The notes under the pieces were generated by a model that did not search any database, was not told where the DNA came from, and saw only the letters and a program-made list of their open reading frames with translations. This document shows positions 31,160 through 42,903 of a stretch of 64,000 bases of DNA, piece after piece. Both the position numbers and the translations under genes were made by a program. This DNA is from Yamadazyma tenuis (taxonomy: Eukaryota; Ascomycota; Pichiomycetes; Serinales; Debaryomycetaceae). The first letter of the stretch is position 1, and each line of letters begins with the position of its first letter. The stretch lies in the NCBI RefSeq assembly GCF_029203305.1, contig NC_089461.1, positions 930,001 to 994,000 of the forward strand, in the 5' to 3' direction.

Positions 31160-32812
31160 CTAAACTTTGGTCTTAACCTTTCTGAACCGTGAAAATATCA
31201 GCCTCTTGCTGACGTGCAGCTTGGTGCCGTCTGAAGTGAGTGAGAACGTCGTCGACAATGGAGTTGTAAATGCACCCAGCTCAACCCTTGGAGTAGGAGG
31301 TTCAATGATAAAACCCCTTCTCTTATAAGGAAGTGACGCTTCGTCTTCATAGTCCATTTCAATTTCGTCATTAATGGTACCGAATCCAAACTGTTTCTCT
31401 TCTTTGATAACCGAAACTCTAGAATTCAAGTTCAACGACAAGTGTTTGCTGTTTTTTGACAATTGCACAATGTCATCAGCAGAAGTTGTAGTAGTCATAA
31501 ACGAGTGCTCCAAAGAATTCTCTAATGAATTGTTAGTCAAAGAACTGCTTCTTGACATTTCAACGTTGGGCTCGGGAAGTGTGTCAGATGCGCTCAAGTT
31601 GGTACGGGTACCGTAATTCTTGATAATAACTTCAAACATCAAGTATCTCAAGAACCGTTCCCACAACTGGATCTCATACGAAGACTGGCCCGAGTTGCCA
31701 AATGTCGCCTTGAAGTTGTCAATAATAGTTTCAATAACCTTGTTGACCAAGTTTCTGTGAATCTTGAAATCACTATCATGGTGAATGCTCATTGTAGAAT
31801 TGAGTTCAGCCTGGTTGTCGAATAGATCGTAGTGCAATTCGCTCATGAGTTTCAACCAATCGTAGTCAAAGTCTCTCAAGTACAAGAATCTGTAGGTAGA
31901 AAGCTTCTGGTGTTCGGTGTCAGACAATCCACTTAAATTGCACGACAATGTCGACACATTGAGTAAAAAGTGTTCAATGACTTCTTTGTAGAACGTAGCT
32001 AATTGGTGCAAGCTAGGCAAGAACTCGAAGTAGTTGCTGGTGGAACTCAATTCCATCATGTTAAATCTGAGTTCTTGGTAAATATCATTCCAAAACTGGT
32101 TGGATTTGATAGCCTCTTTAATGGAGTGGTTTTTTGAACCCCAAGACTCATATTTCAGGTAAAGCGAATTGAAGTCCGTCAAATCGTCGTGTTCATATTC
32201 ATCCTCGGCTTGTGAATCATCGTCAGTTAAATTGTCATAATCTCCCATCTCACATTCCATACTAGTCAAGTTATCAGTAGAGAGATTCGGTAAGCCTTGT
32301 ACGGGAGCTTTGTCTCTGGCCTTGATTTCCTTTAGTTTCCTCATATACTTCAACTTGGGAACATTATTGGTTTTGGCTTTCATGTCCTTCAATATTTGGT
32401 CGTAGTCGTTGGTGAATTTGCTGAAAAAAGTATACCGCAAGATATTCAAATTCTTCTCACTGAATAAATCGTCGTGAGCTTTGGAGTACTTGTTGAGGTC
32501 TTCGTTGGCATCATTATATTTGGAGTCCCGACAAAGCTTTTTGTGAGAACTTTGGTACCTATGGATTCTCTTGTCAAAATGGGAACGAGAAACTGGTACA
32601 TAGGAAGAAGTATTTATGTCAAACCTCATTTTTGGTTTGGAACTGGACCTGATAGAACTCATTGAAGAGCGGGAAGACGTGCCGGAGGATTTGGTGGAAA
32701 TAGATTTTGAGTCGTCACCATTTCTCTTCCGTCTCTCTTTTTGTCTTTTTATTTGTTCATTTCTTTGATAGTTTCCACCTTGATGAGCCACTAGGAATAA
32801 GTACGCAGACAT
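31160..32812 (-). CDS. Unknown 550-residue protein, probably yeast lineage-specific
   Basis: Not recognised. The N terminus is basic and Ser-rich (KRQKERRKRNGDDSKS, then an SST/SSR tract at about 40-60). An acidic stretch lies near 200-215 (DDDSQAEDEYEHDD). The middle (about 225-420) is a mostly helical, Leu/Phe/Tyr-rich region that may be the folded domain. The C-terminal third is Ser/Thr-rich, with possible phosphosites (SRSSSLTNNS, PPTPRVEL). There is no signal peptide or clear membrane segment. The overall look suggests a signalling or scaffold protein, but no function can be assigned. Confidence 0.75.
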   Translation of the reverse strand: MSAYLFLVAHQGGNYQRNEQIKRQKERRKRNGDDSKSISTKSSGTSSRSSMSSIRSSSKPKMRFDINTSSYVPVSRSHFDKRIHRYQSSHKKLCRDSKYNDANEDLNKYSKAHDDLFSEKNLNILRYTFFSKFTNDYDQILKDMKAKTNNVPKLKYMRKLKEIKARDKAPVQGLPNLSTDNLTSMECEMGDYDNLTDDDSQAEDEYEHDDLTDFNSLYLKYESWGSKNHSIKEAIKSNQFWNDIYQELRFNMMELSSTSNYFEFLPSLHQLATFYKEVIEHFLLNVSTLSCNLSGLSDTEHQKLSTYRFLYLRDFDYDWLKLMSELHYDLFDNQAELNSTMSIHHDSDFKIHRNLVNKVIETIIDNFKATFGNSGQSSYEIQLWERFLRYLMFEVIIKNYGTRTNLSASDTLPEPNVEMSRSSSLTNNSLENSLEHSFMTTTTSADDIVQLSKNSKHLSLNLNSRVSVIKEEKQFGFGTINDEIEMDYEDEASLPYKRRGFIIEPPTPRVELGAFTTPLSTTFSLTSDGTKLHVSKRLIFSRFRKVKTKV

Positions 32813-34666
32813 GGCTTATAGATTAAGGAATGTGATTGATAATTGGTTCATTCAAGAAGCCACAAATGGGGTAATGTATAAAAAAATATCCAACTTTCAT
32901 TTGATAGTTTTTGGCGACAGGCTTTATATAATAAGAAGAGCGGTAGTCGAACGATTAAAAAAAACCTTGCTTCAGAGGCTCGAGGAACAATAGGAGGTAA
33001 TATGCACTTGACACAAAAAAGGCTAATTGCATGCCGTCTTGTGCCGATTGCAGGAGTATATACAGTGGCTTATGCATAGTTGGTTTTATTGCGGCTTAGC
33101 GATATCATTATCGTCAAATTCGCCGTTCGTAGGGATGTCAATAGATTCTTAGAAAAAAACTCAAATGATTTCCAGAACCCGGGGTTTTTTTTGAACCGGA
33201 GGCTGGGTAAGGCTTTGTTTACCTATGGGATATTTTGGTATTGAGCGCAACTTTCAGGCACCTTTTCAGGCACCTTTCTGGGGATACTTCAATAGTCTCT
33301 CATTTTCATCATCTGACCACTGCACTTACGCAGGCGCAAATATCACACTGGTACACATGGATGCACAACCTAAGCGGCATGCACACTGCTCAGGCAAATC
33401 TTGACAACACCGGGTTATTTTTTCCAAAAAGTAGGTCTTTGGCAAAACCCACCTTGTCGGCACAGTTTATTCTGTTCTGGGACAAATTCCCATGATGCGA
33501 GGGCGATCAAACACCAATTGAGGGTCACTCTACCCCTAAAGTTAGCCATTAATGTACGCGGTTGCCGAAGCACCATAAATTAATTCATAATCCCTGTGAT
33601 TTGCCTATAGTAGTCCAGTCTAATAAAAAATATGATTAAAGTTGGAGGCAGCAGCATAAAGTTGCCTCTAACAACCACACCTACCTTACACGAACGCGAA
33701 GCTTACTGCGCACTATTTTGACCGAATAAGTCATAACAGGTGCCACACGCTAATGTCAGGTAGTGGCTGCTTGAGTGGTGCCGTTTCCGCCAGTACAAGC
33801 GTCCGCAACCACCTGCGACGTACCGGCTGCACCTCCCGCAAAACCCATTGTCGCACTCAACGGTTTTTTGCTCGTTGTTTTTAGACTAATGCACCTCTTC
33901 GCTCCGGTTTAACAATGAAAGGAACAGAAATAATCCCCAGGATTCGCATTGGCTATTTTTTGGGGCCAGCCAGGACGAGCAGTATTTAAACTTTCGTGCA
34001 CAGTGCACCTCCTGTTTGCAAGTTAAGGTTTATTGACATGTCTCGGTGATACGTTTTGAAATCCAATGTCATGGATGAGAATTGGTGATCTTTTTGGGCT
34101 GGCCCCTGGATGATATGATGTACACATGTTTCGCTTTATCTTTTACGTCATGGCAATACAGGTACGTGTAGGAACCGGGCCAGATGGAATTGTCATTTTG
34201 CAGAAACAACTATAAAAATCAACCAACACCAACTCAACAGCCGAGTTGGGTGACTTCTTATTGAGATGACAGGAGGAGAACATTTACCAGTGAATGTGAA
34301 CAGAGGCCACCGTCTTGGCTGAATGGAGGCTATGGTCTGGGCCTTCTGTGGTTTTTATGTGAGAATCGATGGCATTTAGGAATCGCTGATTTTTACGCGG
34401 CAGGCGCCGCATTGTCTATATTTGATTTCATTGGCTCTAGCCGTCATTTCGCCTAACCGGCAAAGAATCCAACAAGCGCAGGCCCAATACGGCATTACCC
34501 TTAATAATCTTTGTCATTCGGAGTTACGCAAGAGAGTCAATTATTTAGGTCTCCATGAATATCGCACCTTTTTCACAAGAACCACTGCTGATACTCACGT
34601 TTACTTTACTGGACTTTCTGCCAACTCATGAAGCTGGATATCATAGAATTTGGGCCTACTTATAAT
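32813..34666. other. 1.85-kb gap at the left edge of the sugar cluster
   Basis: No credible ORF begins with ATG and no tRNA was seen. It contains a perfect 12-bp tandem duplication (TTTCAGGCACCT at 33252-33263 and 33264-33275). A GC-richer patch lies around 33780-33850. The gap separates the unknown gene's start from the 3' end of the BNR gene, so it is not needed as a cluster promoter. It could hold a decayed gene or a non-coding RNA; neither is visible. Confidence 0.45.
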
Positions 34667-35965
34667 CTACAAGTCTAAAGTACAAAGTACCACTCTCCTA
34701 TTATCCCCAGTGGCTTCTCTCTGCAAGAATGAGAGCCTTTCACTGTACCTGTCATACAATGGCTCCCCATCCAAGTTACTCATTTGAGACACCACTGCCC
34801 AGGTCTCATTGGAATCATATTCTCCCTGCACTTTTTTCAGACCTAAAACCACAAACTGGTGGTTTTCTAACGGTAAGAGGCCGTACAAAGTGTCATTGAG
34901 ATATACGAGTTTACCTCGTGCACCAAACACCTTTGCTTCCAAATTGTTGATTTTTCTTTTGTGCCACTTTGTGGAAGAAGCCATTTTATAATAGTGATAA
35001 TAGCGGCCGTATTCCCTTCCTAACACATGAACAGCTCCAGTCGGGTCCACACATTGACCTTCCTGATTCATGATACCTGAATACTTGGGAATGAGAACCG
35101 CTAAAGTATCTTGGGTAACGTCAACAGGGACACTGAGTTTCTGCCCCGTCGTGTTGTACCACGAAATTCCGTTATCGGGTGAATACATATAATGGAGATC
35201 ATGGTTGTTTTCTGGCCCATTCGGTCCTGCTTGAGCAGTGGTATGGTGAGTGGCTTCTTCAACTCTATCCTCAACAAAGTCTCTATAAGTCCAAGTAACA
35301 TGTAGAATGCCATTTCTATAATCGAAGCCATGCAAGTATGCATTGTTTTGTACCCCATGAATGTATGGTGAAGCGACGGTATTCCACTTGTGCGACTGGC
35401 TGCAAAATCTGTAGATGCAACAATCACCCAACCCCGATCTGCCATCTCTAAACTCCAAAAGCACATCACCGTTATCCACTGTCTGAAAACGGGGATATGT
35501 GATTTCGCTAAAGGTAAAATTCGTTGTATCTGATGGGAGATAGTTCATTACACTTGAAAATGAATCCACCGTCCAAGCAGTTTCCGTTGTCGTGACCCGA
35601 GCGGGCGCGAGTCCCGCTACTGAGCATCGATAGTGGATCTCGTCTCCATGCATATCCCAGGCCAAATGTATAATCCCATCTCCACTGATTCCCATGGATA
35701 TAACATTATGGCCATCGTCTTTGGTTTGGATATAGTCGTCAAAATATATGAATTCCCAGTCGGCACCGTTCACGGGCTTTCTGCCTATACAAGTTACTCG
35801 GGGGCCGGTGGGATCGCCACCACCACCACCACGAGGCTGGGGCACGTACAACGCCACATACTGGTACTGGCCCGCGGTAATCAAGGCGTCCTGCTGGAAC
35901 GAACAGCAGTTGATTCTGAAGCCATTTGGATCCAATTGAAGTGGTTGAATTTGAAGGGAAGACAT
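34667..35965 (-). CDS. BNR_4 beta-propeller protein, probable rhamnosyl-glucuronate lyase or rhamnosidase
   Basis: 432 residues, no signal peptide, so probably cytosolic. The block DDGHNVISMGISGDGIIHLAWD (in two parts, about 83-104, with H86 and H106) is the hallmark of the BNR repeat-containing family PF15892 (seven-bladed propeller). Members of this fold include ulvan lyases (PL24/PL25), the GH145 rhamnosidase-like proteins and a Fusarium lyase that removes L-rhamnose from glucuronate in gum arabic (PL42, from memory). The GH88 gene across the divergent promoter consumes exactly the unsaturated uronate such a lyase makes, so lyase action on Rha-GlcA is the best inference. It is first in the five-gene cluster. 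Specificity is unproven. Confidence 0.75.
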   Translation of the reverse strand: MSSLQIQPLQLDPNGFRINCCSFQQDALITAGQYQYVALYVPQPRGGGGGDPTGPRVTCIGRKPVNGADWEFIYFDDYIQTKDDGHNVISMGISGDGIIHLAWDMHGDEIHYRCSVAGLAPARVTTTETAWTVDSFSSVMNYLPSDTTNFTFSEITYPRFQTVDNGDVLLEFRDGRSGLGDCCIYRFCSQSHKWNTVASPYIHGVQNNAYLHGFDYRNGILHVTWTYRDFVEDRVEEATHHTTAQAGPNGPENNHDLHYMYSPDNGISWYNTTGQKLSVPVDVTQDTLAVLIPKYSGIMNQEGQCVDPTGAVHVLGREYGRYYHYYKMASSTKWHKRKINNLEAKVFGARGKLVYLNDTLYGLLPLENHQFVVLGLKKVQGEYDSNETWAVVSQMSNLDGEPLYDRYSERLSFLQREATGDNRRVVLCTLDL

Positions 35966-36376
35966 GATAATTGAGGGAATGCGGTGGATGGGGGAACATA
36001 TATTGGAAAGTCGGGGGCGGGGAAGTGGGTGTATGGGGGAAATCTCGCAGAAGCGTTATCTGCAACGTTGCAGTCACTGGCCCAACGGTGCGATCGGCTT
36101 TAGCGACGGTTTTAAAAGCTCACCCCACCGTGACCTTGGTGGGGGATCCAATCGCCCACTATGTTTACTAATAACCCCTCAACCTCCGACATACACATGT
36201 CGAGGCGGCTGAGAAGTACAGGATCGTCAGCTAAAATTAGAGCATGTATGCCCTGGACATATTTTTCGGGAATTCGAAGGTGGGGGGATCTGCATACTAA
36301 AGTGTGGGGCAACATATGTTTCTCCACCATAAATCCCAGAGATTTGCCTCGGAGAGTTTTGCTAACAACAAAATCG
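35966..36376. promoter_or_regulatory. Divergent promoter of the BNR_4 and GH88 genes with Mig1-like sites
   Basis: This 411-bp bidirectional region contains five SYGGGG sites: GCGGGG at 36017, CCCCAC (minus-strand GTGGGG) at 36123, and GTGGGG at 36139, 36280 and 36304. GCATAC lies at 36292-36297 and CATATG at 36313-36318, flanking the last GTGGGG. The same three words recur in other cluster promoters. SYGGGG is the binding core of the glucose repressor Mig1; its use here is inferred. Confidence 0.55.
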
Positions 36377-37606
36377 ATGTCGCAAATCCAAAGTTTGCTT
36401 GACGAGTTAGAGCCGAAGCTCTTTGCTGAATCCAATGTTGCTAAAATATGGGGGGTCGCTCAACAAAAACTAGATGACCCACAACCTCCCATCGAATATC
36501 CAGAGTATTCCTTTAACCGTTACTCTTACAGACCAGTTGACTACTGGACGGCCGGGTTCTTTCCTGGATCTATTGCTGCTGTGCTTGAACGGAGTGAAAA
36601 GTATCCCCACAAGTATCCTCACGATAAACTTCACGCAGTGAAGTTGGAGTACGCAGCCAAATGGTGGACTGAGGGATTGATGGGACAAGTACCTAGAACC
36701 GATACTCATGATCTTAGTTTCATGATATACCCGGCTTTCCTTAGAGAATACCAACGGAGCAAGAGCCCCAAAACCTTTGAAAGCTTGAAAACGGCTGCTC
36801 ATGCCTTGGCTAGTAGATTCAGCCCTAGTGCCGGGGTGATCAGAAGTTGGGATACAGCAGTTAATAAGAGGTATTCATTCACAGACCTTGACGCTGACTT
36901 CATTGTGATCATTGATAACATGTGCAACTTGAACATGTTGTACTACGTGGCCAGTCAGACGGGAGATTTGCTGTTATCTACTATTGCAACCACCCACGCG
37001 GAAAATACTTTGCAACACCATTTTAGACACCCAGAGTGGAGCAGTTATCATGTGGTCAACTACGAGCTGCTGACTGGAAAGCCAAAAGCCAAGTTCACCA
37101 ATCAAGGCTACGAAGATGAGTCCACCTGGTCCCGGGGTCAATCGTGGGCAATTTTGGGGTTTGCTGAAACCTACAGTTGGACCAAACAGAAGAAATTTTT
37201 AGATGCTGCGATCAACTGCTGGGAGTTTTTCGCAAGCAAATTGCCGCAAGATGGAGTCCCACCATGGGATTTCGATGCTCCAGACCCGGAAAATAGAGAT
37301 ACCAGTGCGGGATTGATCGCTGCGTTAGGGTTGCTTACCATATATGAAACCACAAAACAACAAAAGTATCTTGAAAGTGCTTTGAAACTCGTGGCTGATA
37401 TCGTCAGGTTACTGTTTGTGGATGGGGCTAAATTTAACGAGGACGGTACTGTAGATTTTGGCGAGTACGACACCATCTTGAAAGATGCCACTATCAACAA
37501 CAATCCCGACACCTTCAAGAAATTGGTGGGCCATGGACTTGTATATGGAGACTATTATTTCCTTTCAATTGGAAATAAACTCCTTGAATTAGGCTTATAT
37601 AATTGA
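36377..37606 (+). CDS. GH88 unsaturated beta-glucuronyl hydrolase
   Basis: 409 residues from the ATG at 36377. It hydrolyses the 4,5-unsaturated uronic acid left at the non-reducing end by polysaccharide or oligosaccharide lyases. The catalytic aspartates of the family are D112 (THDLSF) and D180 (IIDNMCNLNMLYY). Further signatures are GYEDESTWSRGQSWA, DTSAGLIAALGLL and HGLVYGDYYFL. There is no signal peptide, so it is probably cytosolic. The frame stays open for 72 codons upstream to an ATG at 36161, but that part is Arg-rich, overlaps the promoter motifs and does not look like the family. Two adjacent CTG codons at 37067-37072 fall in a polar turn, more plausible as Ser-Ser. Confidence 0.92.
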   Translation: MSQIQSLLDELEPKLFAESNVAKIWGVAQQKLDDPQPPIEYPEYSFNRYSYRPVDYWTAGFFPGSIAAVLERSEKYPHKYPHDKLHAVKLEYAAKWWTEGLMGQVPRTDTHDLSFMIYPAFLREYQRSKSPKTFESLKTAAHALASRFSPSAGVIRSWDTAVNKRYSFTDLDADFIVIIDNMCNLNMLYYVASQTGDLLLSTIATTHAENTLQHHFRHPEWSSYHVVNYELLTGKPKAKFTNQGYEDESTWSRGQSWAILGFAETYSWTKQKKFLDAAINCWEFFASKLPQDGVPPWDFDAPDPENRDTSAGLIAALGLLTIYETTKQQKYLESALKLVADIVRLLFVDGAKFNEDGTVDFGEYDTILKDATINNNPDTFKKLVGHGLVYGDYYFLSIGNKLLELGLYN

Positions 37607-37651
37607 ATGCAACGTCACATTTACCACCATATTATAAATATGAAAAGTTAG

Positions 37652-37691
37652 GTGGGGGTTTACATGTAGGATCGGGGAAAATGTATATAAA
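37652..37691 (+). promoter_or_regulatory. Compact promoter of the GH2 gene
   Basis: Only 121 bp separate the GH88 stop from the GH2 ATG. They hold GTGGGG at 37652-37657 (Mig1-like) and TATATAAA at 37684-37691, about 37 bp before the ATG. The short spacing makes read-through from GH88 possible. Confidence 0.5.
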
Positions 37692-37709
37692 CCCGCCAAA
37701 TCCCCATGA

Positions 37710-40823
<3,114 letters not shown>

Positions 40824-40907
40824 CTAGTGTAATACAAGTATGAAATTAGTTCTTACAGTAGATAAAACATTAAAATAGGTACACAAATATTGCTATCTAT
40901 ATAGAAG

Positions 40908-42542
40908 CTACTTGCTAGTGTATTCAACTTCTTCCACTTCAGCTTTGGATGGTTCTGAGTCCAAGTCATTCTCCTTGCCACGAATAGCTTGGTCAGCAGC
41001 AACAAGACCTTCTGTGACATCTTCACCGAATACTTGAGCAATTTCTTCGAGACCAAGTCCTTTCGTTTCAGGGAAAATAAAGTACACAATACAGATTTGG
41101 ACCACCAACCAAATACACCAAACGATGTAGTACTTCCAAGTAATAGCATTCATGGCAATAGGGTTGACATAATTGTTGAAGAATCCAATCACATTACCAG
41201 ACAATTGGTAAATAGTGGATCCTTGAGCTCTCAAGTGGAATGGGCAAACTTCCATAACATAGGTCATAGCAACAGGTGATGCAATATGGTAGAAACCTGA
41301 AAACAAGTAGATCATGGCCACCACCCCTGAACTTAAAGATTTGTTTTCGAAGTTTTGCTGTTGGTTAAGTGAAGAAAGAATAGTCCAAATCACATAAGTT
41401 ACACACATGAGGGCAAATCCTGTCATGAACATTTTTCTTCTTTTGAACCTATCAACGTTTATTCCAACACCTACCGACCAGAATAAACCATAGACGGTCA
41501 TACCGATATTGATTTTCAACTGATCGTTAGAATCGGTAATACCGATGTTGGTCAACACAATCAGCAAATAGTAGGAAATCAAAGCATTACCACATAATTG
41601 AACCATAGCTGGTACAGCAGCAACAATAAAGAGTCTTCTCAAACGTTGTTTAGATCTGAACCATTCAGTAAACTTACTGCTAATCTGGTTTTGTTCTTGA
41701 GCAAGAATTGCTTTAATTTCAGCCATTTCAAAAGCCACAAGTTTTGAATTTTCATCTCCTCCAGCATGGTACTTAACAAAGAAGTTTCTAGCCTCGTGTT
41801 CCCTTCCTTTACTGATCAACCATCTTGGAGACTCAGGTCCAAAAGACACAATCAAAATTTGAAGAAGAGGGAAGAAACATTGCAAAATAGAAGGAATTCT
41901 CCAAGACCAATTATTGTATTTCAACGAAGACCTGTAAGGACCCCAGGTTACCATGGCTGCCACAAATGATCCAAAAGGCCAAGAAGCCAACAACAAAGCA
42001 GTAATAGCAGGTCTTTGGGTTGGGTATGCGGTTTCACTCAAAAGTGGCCCAGCAGCAGCAGAGGAAAGACATGAACCAATTCCCAATAATATCCGGGCAC
42101 CGGTGAACATTCCAAAGTTTTGAGCAGCCCCCTGTATCACAGCACCAATAACAATAATACAGCATCCTAAAAGCACCACTCTTTTCCTTCCCAAATAATC
42201 AATAATCCAGAAACTTAAAGGAATACAGATCAACGTACCAATAGAGGGCCCATTTGACATGGTTCCCAAGATAGCCCCTTTAGGATGGTCAAAGTATGAC
42301 TGCCATGAAGGAAGACTCTGAAGCCCATTCATACTCGAACCATCAAAACCAGAGGTAATTTGAGCCAAAATAGATCCGAATAAAAATATATCCAATTTAA
42401 TTAACCACCAATGTTTGTACCAAGGTTTATCAAACTTGGGCACTACATCATTCAAGATCAAAACTCTGTCTTCCAAGTTGGTATAGGCTTCAAGTTCGGA
42501 AGGGTTAACCTCCTTTTCGGTTTGCTTTTCTACGTTAGCCAT
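40908..42542 (-). CDS. Sugar permease of the MFS, LAC12-like
   Basis: 544 residues with about 12 membrane spans. Sugar-porter signatures include DYLGRKRVVLLG, PESPRWLISKGR and the C-terminal PETKGLGLEEI. Features such as the extended acidic N terminus, FGSILAQITSGFDGSSMNGLQS and the GWPFGSF-type segment (LASWPFGSFVAAM) match lactose and oligosaccharide permeases of fungi better than hexose transporters. It is the only transporter in the cluster, and all the enzymes appear intracellular, so it is the likely importer of the cluster substrate at the plasma membrane. It converges with the GH2 gene with 84 bp between stops. Confidence 0.88.
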   Translation of the reverse strand: MANVEKQTEKEVNPSELEAYTNLEDRVLILNDVVPKFDKPWYKHWWLIKLDIFLFGSILAQITSGFDGSSMNGLQSLPSWQSYFDHPKGAILGTMSNGPSIGTLICIPLSFWIIDYLGRKRVVLLGCCIIVIGAVIQGAAQNFGMFTGARILLGIGSCLSSAAAGPLLSETAYPTQRPAITALLLASWPFGSFVAAMVTWGPYRSSLKYNNWSWRIPSILQCFFPLLQILIVSFGPESPRWLISKGREHEARNFFVKYHAGGDENSKLVAFEMAEIKAILAQEQNQISSKFTEWFRSKQRLRRLFIVAAVPAMVQLCGNALISYYLLIVLTNIGITDSNDQLKINIGMTVYGLFWSVGVGINVDRFKRRKMFMTGFALMCVTYVIWTILSSLNQQQNFENKSLSSGVVAMIYLFSGFYHIASPVAMTYVMEVCPFHLRAQGSTIYQLSGNVIGFFNNYVNPIAMNAITWKYYIVWCIWLVVQICIVYFIFPETKGLGLEEIAQVFGEDVTEGLVAADQAIRGKENDLDSEPSKAEVEEVEYTSK

Positions 42543-42903
42543 TTTGTATTTCCCCAGAAAAGACCCCGGTTATTACGCAGAGCTTTTATACAGAGTTTGA
42601 ATTCGGGCTGAGGAGGAGGAGCTTGGGGTAGAGTCACCTTGAAGGTCTGCTACATACGAATCAGGAACACCATTGCAGATACATTAACGGTGGGGGCGCA
42701 TGGCATATGGGTATGCAGATTGTGGGGTAGGCCTATTGCGGAACTGAGATTTATTCTCTCAGGAAAGTGGGTGACTCCCCATCTTTTAGGGCTGTTACGA
42801 GCGGCAGCGGAGTAGAGCTATATACAAGAACCAGGCTTTTTCGAATTAAACTCTGAATTTGTTCTACAACGTTACATTTGGATGAAATTCCAGTTATATT
42901 TGT
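42543..42903 (-). promoter_or_regulatory. Promoter of the cluster permease with Mig1-like sites
   Basis: 361 bp. SYGGGG sites lie at 42564 (as CCCCGG), 42690 (GTGGGG) and 42722 (GTGGGG). CATATG at 42704-42709 and GTATGC (minus-strand GCATAC) at 42711-42716 are next to the last site. The grouping repeats that in the BNR/GH88 and DUF2264 promoters. Confidence 0.5.

Noticed and set aside
34422..34631. 69-codon frame left of the BNR gene
   Set aside because: It starts at TTG, has no recognisable motif and no promoter signal, and lies in a region with no other coding character.
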